Positions 1 through 8,274 of a stretch of DNA of 46,074 nucleotides are shown one piece after another. The stretch spans positions 1 through 46,074 of the forward strand of contig DASRMR010000064.1 of assembly GCA_035647815.1 (NCBI GenBank). The letters run 5' to 3'. The notes beneath the pieces are model-generated. The model had not been told where the DNA came from. It saw nothing but the letters and a program-made list of their open reading frames with translations, and made no database searches. This DNA comes from JAAYRQ01 sp035647815 (lineage in GTDB: Bacteria > Bacillota > Syntrophomonadia > Syntrophomonadales > Syntrophomonadaceae). The position numbers and the translations under genes were made by a program. Numbering within the stretch: position 1 is the stretch's first letter; every line of letters begins with the position of its first letter.

Positions 1-527
1 CCCCAAGCCCACGCTTGACCAGTCTTATCTATGGCAAAACTATTATGGTAACCAGCACTTATAGCCCTAATATTTTCAAGATAGTCGGAACTATCTGCAT
101 TGCTTACTTGTATAGGTAATGTGGAAGCTTCATATCCGCCATCCCCCAACTGTCCAGAGTCATTATTTCCCCAAGCCCAAACAGTACCATCTTTTTTAAG
201 AGCTAGAGAATGATTAGAACCTGCCGCGAGGGCAACTACATCTTGCAAAAACCCCTCACCAGCGCCATCCCTAACTTGTACGGGATAATAGCGAGAAGTT
301 GTGCTCCCATCACCCAACTGCCCATCACTGTTATTTCCCCAGGCCCAGACGGTACCATCACTTTTAAGTGCTAACGAATGTGATCCCCCCGTAGCTATTG
401 CAATTACTGTTGAATCTTCAGCTAAAACAGGAGCTGTATTGAAGCCTAGCCCTGTTCCAGCTATAAGGGCCAATATGAGCAGATAAGCTAAAAAGACCCT
501 GCCTTTTAAACGAAGAATAAAATCCAT
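1..527 (-). CDS. Exported RCC1-repeat protein, 3' part missing
   Basis: Reading the minus strand from ATG at 527 gives an open frame that runs off the window edge (175 codons visible). A ribosome binding site (TGGGGGA) lies just upstream. The first ~36 residues form a signal peptide (basic start, hydrophobic core, cleavage near PVLA-E). After it come RCC1-type beta-propeller repeats with the motif HSLALKSDGTVWAWGNN-(S/D)-GQLGDG, two complete and a third started. Such bacterial proteins are usually large secreted or surface proteins, and the repeats suggest a binding propeller. The partner is unknown. The family assignment is firm and the role is not known. Confidence 0.85.
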   Translation of the reverse strand, partial: MDFILRLKGRVFLAYLLILALIAGTGLGFNTAPVLAEDSTVIAIATGGSHSLALKSDGTVWAWGNNSDGQLGDGSTTSRYYPVQVRDGAGEGFLQDVVALAAGSNHSLALKKDGTVWAWGNNDSGQLGDGGYEASTLPIQVSNADSSDYLENIRAISAGYHNSFAIDKTGQAWAW

Positions 528-833
528 CAAAATTCCCCCAATATTTTATATTCTCTCCCGAAGAATTGGTTATTTATGACATTGTAGCATGTTTTAAGAA
601 AACAGGGTAAATTGCTAAAGCTGACTAAAGTCTAATAAATTGGCATTAAAGGACAAATGCTGTCGTTTAAATCAATAAATGGCAGCATTGGTGATTTAAG
701 CAAATAGTCATATATCACAATTTTTAAAAATGGTCTGATAAAAAGATGGATATTACTTACGGAAGGTGGGGGTAGGCATGATAAGTGATTAAAGCAAAGG
801 AAACCATAGTTTCCCTTGCCAAGTTCTCATCTC
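528..833. other. Intergenic stretch with inverted repeats
   Basis: No gene seen. It holds the upstream region of the RCC1 gene and the region behind the DUF5652-like gene. An imperfect hairpin pairs 656-664 with 681-689 (AATGCTGTC with GGCAGCATT), and an overlapping alternative pairs 665-674 with 692-701, so the two folds are mutually exclusive. No function can be assigned. Confidence 0.5.
797..817 (-). terminator. Possible terminator behind the DUF5652-like gene
   Basis: On the minus strand AAGGGAAAC, loop TATG, GTTTCCTTT forms a 9-bp stem (one G-T pair), followed by a modest T-rich stretch. It lies 17 bases past the stop of the minus-strand gene at 834. The T-run is interrupted, so support is moderate. 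Confidence 0.4.
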
Positions 834-1055
834 CTAGATTATACCGTTTGTTTCTTTATATTTTTTGTTCGTGGCCAGAAGGTAGATTATCTCCAATATA
901 CCTACAGAATTAATGATAAGTAAGGCTATAAACCAGGCAACTTGTTTAAGTCTAGCAGCTCTCCAGAGGGCTAAACCTTTCCAAATTAAAGCCCAAATTA
1001 CTAGTGGAAAAAGAATATAGGGGTTATACATTATAGTTTCAATAATATTAAGCAA
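834..1055 (-). CDS. Small membrane protein, DUF5652-like
   Basis: Predicted protein of about 73 residues with two hydrophobic helices separated by a short basic loop. The pattern W-(A/E)-LIWKG-x-ALW-x-AAR followed by WFIALLI-x-N-x-x-GI-x-x-IIYLL matches what I recall of DUF5652, a family of unknown function. An ATG at 1073 is possible, but AAAGGAG at 1065-1071 lies inside that reading and would place the start at TTG 1055 with 8-base spacing. It stands alone between two hairpins and is probably its own transcript. Location is inferred to be the cytoplasmic membrane. Confidence 0.65.
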   Translation of the reverse strand: MLNIIETIMYNPYILFPLVIWALIWKGLALWRAARLKQVAWFIALLIINSVGILEIIYLLATNKKYKETNGII

Positions 1056-1186
1056 AACATAAACTCCTTTCATGTATACCTTAGTATTTACATTATATAC
1101 AATTAAAAACTATAATGTTTACCTTTCGTTATTAAGAAGAGGCTTTTGCCGAAGCGAAAATGTTGAATAAATAAATTAATATAGCA

Positions 1187-1219
1187 AAATGCCCCCAAGA
1201 ATATTTCTGGGGGCATTTT
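1187..1219 (-). terminator. Rho-independent terminator of the cold shock gene
   Basis: AAAATGCCCCCA and TGGGGGCATTTT form a long perfect stem with a short AT-rich loop. The A-tract on one side and T-tract on the other make it bidirectional. It lies 33 bases behind the stop of the minus-strand csp gene. Confidence 0.85.
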
Positions 1220-1251
1220 GTTAGTTAACAAACTATTTTTTTAATTTTTGT

Positions 1252-1452
1252 TTATAGTGGGATTACATTAGCAGCTTGTGGGCCTCTATCGCCACTTTCA
1301 ATTTCAAATTGAACTTTTTGGCCTTCTTGAAGTGTTTTGTAGCTATCACTTTGTATAGCAGAAAAATGTACGAATACATCGTCTCCATCTTCTCTTTCTA
1401 TAAAGCCATAACCTTTTTCAGAATTAAACCATTTTACTGTGCCTTCAATCAT
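1252..1452 (-). CDS. csp: Cold shock protein (CspA/CspB family)
   Basis: Sixty-six residues, the usual length of a single cold shock domain. RNP1 is present as KGYGFIE and RNP2 as VFVHFS, with the conserved start GTVKWFN and the C-terminal GPQAANV. It binds single-stranded RNA and DNA in the cytoplasm and acts as an RNA chaperone. A GGAGG-type ribosome binding site (minus strand of TACCTCC, 1459-1465) precedes ATG at 1452. It is monocistronic, with a strong terminator and a long upstream region that could hold a cold-inducible leader. Confidence 0.96.
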   Translation of the reverse strand: MIEGTVKWFNSEKGYGFIEREDGDDVFVHFSAIQSDSYKTLQEGQKVQFEIESGDRGPQAANVIPL

Positions 1453-1943
1453 GTATTATATACCTCCAAAATCTAATTTGTAATCTTTATGATTACCGTC
1501 ATTGTTTCTATTATGGCTACTTTAGCCATTAGCTATTCGGGAATTTTTTGAAAAGCTTTCTCCTTGAGGAAAAGACTGTACTAAGCAAGATTTAACACTA
1601 ATTCGGGATTTGGTTTACCCACTACGTTCATTAACACCCTTTTGTCCTTCTAGCTAGCAAGTCATTTAGAATAATCGAAATAACAAGTTTATATATTTGT
1701 TTAAACTTATTTTCAAATTTTATTTTCTAATCTATACAAGAAGATGTTGCCTACAATAGAAATCATATCATCTGCAATCTTTTTATACAAGCAAATATTA
1801 GATTTAATCTAGTTTTATAGTAAGTTTTAAGATGTTTTTTGTATAATTTGTATAAAAAACAGCCAAAAAGCGTAGCTTGTTAAAGAGTGTTAAATAGTTT
1901 AAAGTACTAAATGATAACGATTACTATTTAGGAGGAACTATTA
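1453..1943. other. Divergent control region between csp and zur
   Basis: No gene seen in 491 bases. The left part should carry the csp promoter and leader; a GGCTACTTTAGCC inverted repeat lies at 1516-1528. The right part, very AT-rich, should carry the zur promoter: a TATAAT sits at 1842-1847, but its -35 partner is poor. The Fur/Zur-type operator is listed separately. Confidence 0.5.
1912..1926 (+). promoter_or_regulatory. Fur/Zur-type operator before zur
   Basis: TGATAACGATTACTA is a 7-1-7 inverted repeat close to the Bacillus Fur-family box TGATAAT-N-ATTATCA (Zur variant TCGTAAT-N-ATTACGA). Symmetry extends outward as AAAT...ATTT. It lies 17 bases before the zur start and 5 bases before its ribosome binding site, so a bound repressor would shut off the whole zur-znuACB operon. 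Autoregulation is inferred from position. Confidence 0.7.
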
Positions 1944-2384
1944 ATGACTAAATTACTTAGTCAACTTACCGATAATGGATATAAAATAACACCTCAACGT
2001 AGAATAATTTTGGATATTATTAATGAAAGTCGCCGACCTTTAACGGTGGAGGAAATTTCAGACCAAATAAAAATATTACAGCCTAGTATATCAATTGCTA
2101 CTATATATAGGAATCTTAATCTAATGGTAAACATTAAATTGTTAAGTAGGCTCGATTTACCTAGTAATTCGGTTAGATATCAGATTAATCAAGGGGATAA
2201 TCATCATTTGTTATGTACAGAGTGCGGCAAAGCTACTAAGCTTGGAATTTGTCCAATAGAAGGTGAGATCGCTCGATTAGTTGAAGAAAAGGGTTTTAAG
2301 ATAGATGATCATTATTTTGAGATAACAGGTATATGTGAAGGTTGCCAATTAAGTAAGAAAAGCGAGGAAAAAACATGCAGGTAA
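1944..2384 (+). CDS. zur: Fur-family zinc regulator (Zur)
   Basis: 146 residues, typical of the Fur family. It has an N-terminal winged helix with recognition segment SIATIYRNLNLM (~49-61), then a metal-binding dimerisation domain. HHLLCTEC (His87, His88, Cys91, Cys94) and CEGC (Cys131, Cys134) supply the structural zinc site. It starts the operon with znuA, znuC and znuB, which is the reason for calling it Zur rather than Fur or PerR. A strong site (AGGAGG, 1931-1936) precedes the ATG. Its 3' end overlaps the znuA start by 10 bases, indicating translational coupling. Confidence 0.88.
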   Translation: MTKLLSQLTDNGYKITPQRRIILDIINESRRPLTVEEISDQIKILQPSISIATIYRNLNLMVNIKLLSRLDLPSNSVRYQINQGDNHHLLCTECGKATKLGICPIEGEIARLVEEKGFKIDDHYFEITGICEGCQLSKKSEEKTCR

Positions 2385-3259
2385 AAAAACAATTATTAAT
2401 AGTAATGTTGCTTTTAGTGGGAAGTTTTATCATAATCGGTTGTAATAATAGTTCTACTGCTACTAGTAAAACCGATGGTGACGATAGTAAAAAGGAAAAA
2501 ATAAATGTAATAGTAAGTATTCTACCACAAGCTGATTTTGTGCAAATGATTGGTGGGGAACTAGTAGATGTTATAGTTATGCTCCCCCCAGGTGCGAGCC
2601 CAGATAGTTATGAACCTTTACCTGGAGATTTAAAAAATGTAAGTAAAGCAGATTTATATATAAAAATAGGTCATCTGCCTTTTGAGGAAGCATGGATGGA
2701 TAGGATTTTAGCAGCAAATGAAAAACTATTAGTAGTCGATAGTTCAGAAGGTATTGAAATTATAGACCATGACCCTCATACCTGGCTATCACCAAGGTTA
2801 GTTAAAAAACAAGTAGAAACAATTTGCCAAGCTTTTATACAAGTAGATAAAAATAACCAAGATTACTATTTAGCTAATTTAGAAAAAACTAAAGCTAACC
2901 TAGATTCTATGGATAAAAAAATACAAGCAAAGCTGAGCGATTTAGAGAGTAACACTTTTCTAGTTTATCATCCGGCTTGGGGTTATTTTGCTAGAGATTA
3001 CGGTTTAAAGGAAATGGCTATTGAGGAACATGGCAAAGAACCAGGGCCTGCTGAAATGGCTCATATAATTGCTACTGCTAAAAAAAATGGTATCAAGACA
3101 GTCTTTGCCTCACCACAACATAGTATTCGTAGTGCTGAAGCTATAGCAGCTGAACTAGGGGCAAGAGTAGTAACAATAGATCCTCTTCCCAGCAATTATG
3201 ATGATATATTGAATTCCGCAGGCTTAATTAGTAAAGCATTAGGTGATAATAATGAATAA
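2375..3259 (+). CDS. znuA: Zinc ABC transporter substrate-binding lipoprotein
   Basis: Cluster A-1 solute-binding protein of 294 residues. A lipoprotein signal peptide ends at the lipobox IIGC (Cys23), so the protein should be tethered outside the membrane. Expected metal ligands are partly visible: His132/His135 region (DHDPHTW), His199 (VYHPAWG) and Asp269 (TIDPL). The first His usually found in PGxSPHxYEP is Asp77 here (GASPDSYEP), which is unusual. The His-rich loop of many ZnuA proteins is absent. Zinc as the substrate is inferred from the Zur context; manganese cannot be excluded. Confidence 0.85.
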   Translation: MQVKKQLLIVMLLLVGSFIIIGCNNSSTATSKTDGDDSKKEKINVIVSILPQADFVQMIGGELVDVIVMLPPGASPDSYEPLPGDLKNVSKADLYIKIGHLPFEEAWMDRILAANEKLLVVDSSEGIEIIDHDPHTWLSPRLVKKQVETICQAFIQVDKNNQDYYLANLEKTKANLDSMDKKIQAKLSDLESNTFLVYHPAWGYFARDYGLKEMAIEEHGKEPGPAEMAHIIATAKKNGIKTVFASPQHSIRSAEAIAAELGARVVTIDPLPSNYDDILNSAGLISKALGDNNE

Positions 3260-4022
3260 AAATATAAATGTTATAGAAATTAAGAATTTATATGTCAGCT
3301 TAAATGGTCTAGGTGTTTTAGAAGATATCAATCTAACTATACCAAAAGGCGACTTTTTAGCGATTATTGGTCCTAATGGGGGTGGCAAATCTAGTTTATT
3401 AAAAAGTATGTTAGGTTTAATTAAACCGGATCATGGGTCAATAAAAATTATGGGACACAGAGTTAGCAGAGGTCGTAAATATATGGGCTATGTTCCTCAG
3501 TATGCACAATTTGATCGTGACTTTCCTATTAGCGTGGAAGAAGTAGTAATATTAGGGAGACTAGGGAAGCGGCGTGGTATTAGGTATTCTAAACATGATA
3601 AAGAAGTAGTTGCCCAAGCTTTAGAAAGAGTAGAAATGTCCGATTTACATAATCGTCAAATAGGTGAATTGTCTGGTGGGGAGAGGCAAAGAGTTTTAGT
3701 AGCGAGGGCATTAGCTTCTGAGCCTAAGATTTTATTACTTGATGAACCAACAGCCAGTGTTGATGAAAAATTTAGTTCTGATTTTTACGAAATATTAAAA
3801 GACTTAAATAGTCATATGACTATAATTTTAGTTTCTCATGATATAAGTGCAGTCTCTACTTATGTTAAGAATATTGCTTGCCTAAACCACAAATTATATC
3901 AACAGGGGGGCAAAGAAATATCGCCTGAAATTATTAGTGAATTATATGGTTGTCCAGTTGATATAATTGCCCATGGAGTGCCCCATCGGGTATTAAAACC
4001 GCATGATGGGGTGGTAGGATAA
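3252..4022 (+). CDS. znuC: Zinc ABC transporter ATPase
   Basis: ABC ATPase with Walker A GPNGGGKSS, signature LSGGERQR, Walker B ILLLDEPTASVD and the switch His in VSHD. The chosen ATG at 3252 has AGGTGA about five bases upstream and overlaps the znuA stop in the form ATGAATAA; a GTG at 3243 would add three residues. It powers metal uptake through ZnuB. Length (256 aa) is normal for metal-type ATPases of this class. Confidence 0.92.
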   Translation: MNKNINVIEIKNLYVSLNGLGVLEDINLTIPKGDFLAIIGPNGGGKSSLLKSMLGLIKPDHGSIKIMGHRVSRGRKYMGYVPQYAQFDRDFPISVEEVVILGRLGKRRGIRYSKHDKEVVAQALERVEMSDLHNRQIGELSGGERQRVLVARALASEPKILLLDEPTASVDEKFSSDFYEILKDLNSHMTIILVSHDISAVSTYVKNIACLNHKLYQQGGKEISPEIISELYGCPVDIIAHGVPHRVLKPHDGVVG

Positions 4023-4864
4023 TGCTAGAAATATTTAGTTACGATTTCATGAAAAATGCCTTGTTGGCGAGTATGCTTGTAAGTATAGCGTGTGGGGTAA
4101 TCGGTACTTATGTAGTAGTTAAAGGGATTTCTTTTATAAGTGGTAGTATATCTCATACTGCTTACGGGGGTATTGGCTTAGGATACTTTTTAGGTATTAA
4201 TCCCATGATAGGTGCCACCGTTTTTACGGTAGCAGCTGCCTTAGGTATGGGAGTCGTAAGCCACAAGACTAAACAGAAGGAAGACACTATAATCGGTATG
4301 ATGTGGGCGGTAGGTATGGCTTTAGGTATAGTTTTTATTAAATTATCACCTGGTTATACGGCTGATTTAATGAGTTATCTATTTGGCAGTATCCTAACAG
4401 TGCCTACAATAGATTTAGGGATGATGTTAATACTAGATTCTATAATTATTCTAGTTGTTTGCTTATATTATGAACAGTTTAAAGCGGTCGCTTTTGATGA
4501 AGAATATGCGGAGACAGTAGGTATTAATACTCTTAAAATTAACTTGATACTATTAGTCTTAATTGCTTTAACAGTAGTTGTAATGATTAGGGTAGTAGGT
4601 ATTATTTTAGTTATTGCCTTGTTAACTATACCAGCAGCAATTGCTAGGCAACTAACGAAACATTTGCCTGTTATGATGTTATATTCTATTTTACTAGGCA
4701 TTGTTTTCACGACAAGTGGTTTATTATTATCGTATTTTTGGGATTTACCTTCAGGAGCTACTATAATTCTATGTGCAGCTGCAGGCTTTATTGTTTCTTC
4801 TATATTGACTAGAGAGAAAAAATGTGTGGTTGCGGTTAATGACGAGAAAATTATGGCGGGATGA
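4022..4864 (+). CDS. znuB: Zinc ABC transporter permease
   Basis: 280 residues with about eight hydrophobic segments, an ABC-3 family permease. The conserved GISFISGSISHTAYGGIGLGY region near residue 35-55 and the motif ALLTIPAAIARQL (~196-208) match the family. The ATG shares one base with the znuC stop, so the operon is tightly coupled. No intrinsic terminator is obvious in the 54 bases before the nitroreductase gene. Confidence 0.92.
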   Translation: MLEIFSYDFMKNALLASMLVSIACGVIGTYVVVKGISFISGSISHTAYGGIGLGYFLGINPMIGATVFTVAAALGMGVVSHKTKQKEDTIIGMMWAVGMALGIVFIKLSPGYTADLMSYLFGSILTVPTIDLGMMLILDSIIILVVCLYYEQFKAVAFDEEYAETVGINTLKINLILLVLIALTVVVMIRVVGIILVIALLTIPAAIARQLTKHLPVMMLYSILLGIVFTTSGLLLSYFWDLPSGATIILCAAAGFIVSSILTREKKCVVAVNDEKIMAG

Positions 4865-4918
4865 TAAAACTACTATGTTATAATTTATCCATAATATTGA
4901 AACGGGAGGTTTTAAATA

Positions 4919-5470
4919 ATGGACACTTTGGAGTGTATTAGGACTAGACGTAGTATAAGAAGATTTACAGAAGAGCCTGTTTCTGATGAGGTTTTAAACC
5001 AATTGTTTGAAGCAATTAGATGGGCACCTTCTTGGGCTAATACTCAATCGGTAGAAATCGTAGTAGTCAAAAACAGTGATACTAAAGAAAAAATTGCCGA
5101 ACTATTATCTACTAACAACCCAGCAGCTAAAGGTGTTTTACAGGCACCAGTTATAATAGTAATTTCTGCTAAGACTGGTAGAGCAGGTTATAAGAGTGCA
5201 GAGCAAGTTACTGATAAGGGCGATTGGTATATGTTTGATGCTGGAATTGCTAGTCAAAACCTAGCTTTAGCTGCACATGCTCTAGGATTAGGCTCAGTTC
5301 ATGTAGCCTCTTTAAATCATAAAGCGTTAGATGAGTTATTAGGTTTGCCAGAAGATGTGAAAAGCCTCGAGATTTTGCCTATAGGTTACCCAGAGAGAAC
5401 AGGGAATCCTCCACCACGCAGGGAAATAAACGAGTTTGTACATGGTGAAAAATATGGGAGTAAATATTAA
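4919..5470 (+). CDS. Nitroreductase family protein
   Basis: 183 residues of the FMN-dependent nitroreductase fold. The N-terminal RTRRSIRRFTEEPV is the phosphate/FMN-binding start of the family. The segments WAPSWANTQ and the later GLGSVHVAS ... LPIGYPE are also typical. Such enzymes use NAD(P)H to reduce nitro groups, quinones or other electrophiles; the natural substrate here is unknown. A GGGAGG site precedes ATG. Its own promoter may lie at TTATAATTTATCC (4875-4887), separating it from znuB. Confidence 0.9.
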   Translation: MDTLECIRTRRSIRRFTEEPVSDEVLNQLFEAIRWAPSWANTQSVEIVVVKNSDTKEKIAELLSTNNPAAKGVLQAPVIIVISAKTGRAGYKSAEQVTDKGDWYMFDAGIASQNLALAAHALGLGSVHVASLNHKALDELLGLPEDVKSLEILPIGYPERTGNPPPRREINEFVHGEKYGSKY

Positions 5471-5502
5471 GTTGATAATAGGGATAATGCTAGGCATGAG
5501 GG

Positions 5503-6180
5503 GTGATTAATATCGGGGCAGGGATTTTTGATGTAATTGGGCCGATTATGGTAGGACCTTCAAGTTCTCATACGGCTGGAGCAGCATGTATAGGTAATAT
5601 TGCTTCCCGAATATGTGGCTTAGAATTATCAAAAGTAGATTTCTATCTACATGGTTCATTTGCCAAAACTTATGAAGGGCATGGTACTGGCAAAGCATTA
5701 TTAGGCGGGATACTCGGCATGTCTCCATCTGATGAGAAGATTCGTGAATCAGAATCGTTGGCTCGTGAAAAAGGAATTAGCTTTTATTATCACTTAGTAG
5801 ACTTAGGAGATGTTCATCCTAATACTGTGAAAATAATTATGCATACTAAAGAAGATAGTCCATGTGAAGTTACTGGTTCATCAGTCGGAGGTGGCAACAT
5901 TTTAATTACTTCTATAAACGGCATGGATATGCAGTTTTCTGCCCGATATCCTACTATAATTACTAAACACCTTGATCAACCAGGCATTGTTGCTAAAGTC
6001 ACAGAAATATTATCCAATCATAATATTAATATAGCTTTTCTTAAAGTTTTCCGCCAATCACGGGGCAGTGAAGCATCTATGGTAATCGAGACTGATCAAA
6101 AACTAGACCCGATCTTTATTAAAGAATTAGAAAACATATCAGGGATAAAAAAGATCATGTTTTTAGATATTGAATACTAG
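5503..6180 (+). CDS. sdaAB: L-serine dehydratase, beta subunit
   Basis: 225 residues. The motif VGPSSSHTAGA near the N-terminus is the signature of iron-sulfur serine dehydratases, and the C-terminal third (~147-225) is an ACT domain beginning TIITKHLDQPG. It pairs with the alpha subunit immediately downstream to convert L-serine to pyruvate and ammonia. The start is uncertain: GTG 5503 has GAGGGG almost touching it, so initiation slightly downstream (ATT 5506 or ATC 5512) is possible; homologues begin near NIGAGIFD. Confidence 0.93.
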   Translation: MINIGAGIFDVIGPIMVGPSSSHTAGAACIGNIASRICGLELSKVDFYLHGSFAKTYEGHGTGKALLGGILGMSPSDEKIRESESLAREKGISFYYHLVDLGDVHPNTVKIIMHTKEDSPCEVTGSSVGGGNILITSINGMDMQFSARYPTIITKHLDQPGIVAKVTEILSNHNINIAFLKVFRQSRGSEASMVIETDQKLDPIFIKELENISGIKKIMFLDIEY

Positions 6181-6202
6181 CTAGTAGTGGAGGTATTTTT
6201 CA

Positions 6203-7078
6203 ATGTATCAATTTAGACATGGTGTTGAACTATTACAATTATGTAAAGTAAACCACAAAGATATAGCTGAAATCACAATTCAAGCTGAAATAGATGAAAG
6301 TGAAAAAAGTCGTGAAGAGATATGGTTGCAGATGGAAAGAATTTTCACTGTTATGCTAAATTCTGTTAAAGATGGCTTAGCATCTGACATAAAATCAATG
6401 AGTGGTCTGATCGGTGGTAATGCTTACCTTCTGAACAAACACTTAGATTCAGGAGGAATAAGTGGGAATGTAGTATTAAAAGCGACAAGTTATGCTTTAG
6501 CTGTAAGTGAAGTCAATGCTGCTATGGGTAAAATTGTAGCAGCTCCTACTGGGGGAGCAAGTGGTGTAGTTCCAGGAGTTATTATAGCTATTAAGGAAGA
6601 ACATTTATTAAATAATGAGCTAGCAATTAAAAGTTTGTTTGTCGCAGGGGCTATAGGTAAGATAATTGCTGATAATGCTACTTTATCTGGTGCTGAAGGT
6701 GGCTGCCAAGCTGAAATAGGCTCGGCCTCTGCTATGGCAGCTGCTGCAGCAGTATATATGGGTGGCGGAACACCCGAAGCTTGCCTTGAGGCTGCTGCGA
6801 TGGCTCTAAAGGGATTATTAGGCTTGGTATGTGATCCAGTGGCAGGTTTAGTAGAAGTCCCTTGCTCAAAAAGAAATGCTACTGGAACAGCTAATGCCTT
6901 AATATGTGCTGATATGGCATTAGCTGGAATAGAAAGTTTTATACCATTTGATGAAATTGTAGATGTTATGTTTAAGGTGGGCAATCTAATTTCACCATCA
7001 TTGCGCGAAACTGCTGAAGGTGGTTGTGCAATAGCACCAACAGCCATAAATTTTTCCCAGAATTATAGGAAAAACTGA
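6203..7078 (+). CDS. sdaAA: L-serine dehydratase, iron-sulfur alpha subunit
   Basis: 291 residues. Cys168 (EGGCQAEIG), Cys210 (LVCDPVAGL) and Cys221 (VPCSKRN) are the three conserved ligands of the catalytic [4Fe-4S] cluster, whose open iron site activates serine. The glycine-rich stretch APTGGASGVVPG (~114-125) is also conserved. It forms the active enzyme with SdaAB, 22 bases upstream. The oxygen-labile cluster fits an anaerobic lifestyle. A GC-rich terminator follows directly. Confidence 0.96.
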   Translation: MYQFRHGVELLQLCKVNHKDIAEITIQAEIDESEKSREEIWLQMERIFTVMLNSVKDGLASDIKSMSGLIGGNAYLLNKHLDSGGISGNVVLKATSYALAVSEVNAAMGKIVAAPTGGASGVVPGVIIAIKEEHLLNNELAIKSLFVAGAIGKIIADNATLSGAEGGCQAEIGSASAMAAAAAVYMGGGTPEACLEAAAMALKGLLGLVCDPVAGLVEVPCSKRNATGTANALICADMALAGIESFIPFDEIVDVMFKVGNLISPSLRETAEGGCAIAPTAINFSQNYRKN

Positions 7079-7091
7079 TTTGGATAAACTT

Positions 7092-7115
7092 ACCGGGCTT
7101 AGCCCGGTTTTTTCT
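7092..7115 (+). terminator. Terminator after sdaAA
   Basis: ACCGGGCT-TAGCCCGG forms a compact GC-rich hairpin followed by six T and then TCTTT. It lies 14 bases past the sdaAA stop and ends the serine dehydratase operon. Confidence 0.9.
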
Positions 7116-7171
7116 TTATATATATGAATATTGATAGGTAAATTAGAAATTAGATTTATAGGAGGCCTAAA

Positions 7172-8134
7172 ATGATTAAAAGGCTTTTATTCACATTTAT
7201 ACTAATCACTATTGCCTTAAACTTTCAAGTATATGAGGTAAAAGCTAGTATAAATAGTTCAGAAACTAAAGCTAAAAACATGGTGATAAACCGAACTGAT
7301 TTTCCGGTATTATATCTTACTAACCCTAATATAGAAGGTGAAGCAATCTGGTTGTTGCAAGCTAGGTTGAAAGAATTAGGTTTTGATATTATACCTGATG
7401 GGATTTATTCTGCAAATACTTCTTCTATAGTACGGTTATTCCAAACAGCTAATAGCTTAGAAGATACTGGACTAGTAAATGAAGTGGTATGGAAAGCCTT
7501 AATGGCAAGTGATTTAGGGGAACCTTGTCTAACTGAAGGTAAGAAACTTTTGGATGGAAAGGTAATAATTGAAATAGAAACTACTAAACTCATTTTAACT
7601 GTTTATCAAGATGGGAATGAAATAATAAAATATCCTATAGCAGTCGGTAAAAGTTCTACCCCTTCACCATTAGGAGAATGGCGCATAGTACAAAAGTCAT
7701 TAAATTGGGGTAATGGCTTTGGTACTAGATGGCTAGGTTTAAATGTACCTTGGGGTATTTATGGTATACATGGCACTAATAAGCCAGGGTCAATAGGAAA
7801 TTATGCCTCACATGGCTGTATAAGGATGTTAAATCGAGATGTAGAAAAATTATATCCTACTATTCCATTAGGTGCTACAGTTAAAATATTAGAAGAAGGT
7901 AAAATGTTTCCTAAAAATATAAAACCAATTTCTTTAAAAAATGGTTCTTCTGGTCAACAAGTAGTTTATGTGCAAAGTCGGCTTAAAGAATTAGGTTATG
8001 AATTTGATCGTGCTGATGGTAGGTATGGCAATATGACAGAATTAGCTGTAAAATACTATCAAGCTTGGAACGGTTTGGAGGCTACTGGTGTAATGGATGA
8101 AACTACTTATCAGGCTATGGGGATGGTGCCATAA
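7172..8134 (+). CDS. L,D-transpeptidase with two peptidoglycan-binding domains
   Basis: 320 residues. An N-terminal signal peptide (~1-25) is followed by a PG_binding_1 domain (~50-112), a YkuD catalytic domain (~130-237) and a second PG_binding_1 domain (~246-318). The catalytic motif is complete: HGTN (His200) and SHGCIRM (His214, Cys216). It should cross-link or modify peptidoglycan outside the membrane through an acyl-enzyme on Cys216. Clostridia often have such enzymes for spore or stationary-phase wall; the exact role is not visible. It is monocistronic, with site AGGAGG before ATG. Confidence 0.93.
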   Translation: MIKRLLFTFILITIALNFQVYEVKASINSSETKAKNMVINRTDFPVLYLTNPNIEGEAIWLLQARLKELGFDIIPDGIYSANTSSIVRLFQTANSLEDTGLVNEVVWKALMASDLGEPCLTEGKKLLDGKVIIEIETTKLILTVYQDGNEIIKYPIAVGKSSTPSPLGEWRIVQKSLNWGNGFGTRWLGLNVPWGIYGIHGTNKPGSIGNYASHGCIRMLNRDVEKLYPTIPLGATVKILEEGKMFPKNIKPISLKNGSSGQQVVYVQSRLKELGYEFDRADGRYGNMTELAVKYYQAWNGLEATGVMDETTYQAMGMVP

Positions 8135-8274
8135 TATATTTTTTTTATTATATATAGGACAAGCTGACAACAATATTTACAGTAATCAGCTTTACAATAG
8201 TTGTTTATAGAGCCCAAAACATACTACCATTGCAGATATTAATAAAACTTAACAAATAGGAAGGAGGGGTAAGC

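Noticed and set aside
6490..7047. Long minus-strand open frame (185 codons) opposite sdaAA
   Set aside because: Shadow of a well-conserved gene: Ala/Pro-rich low-complexity translation without ribosome binding site.
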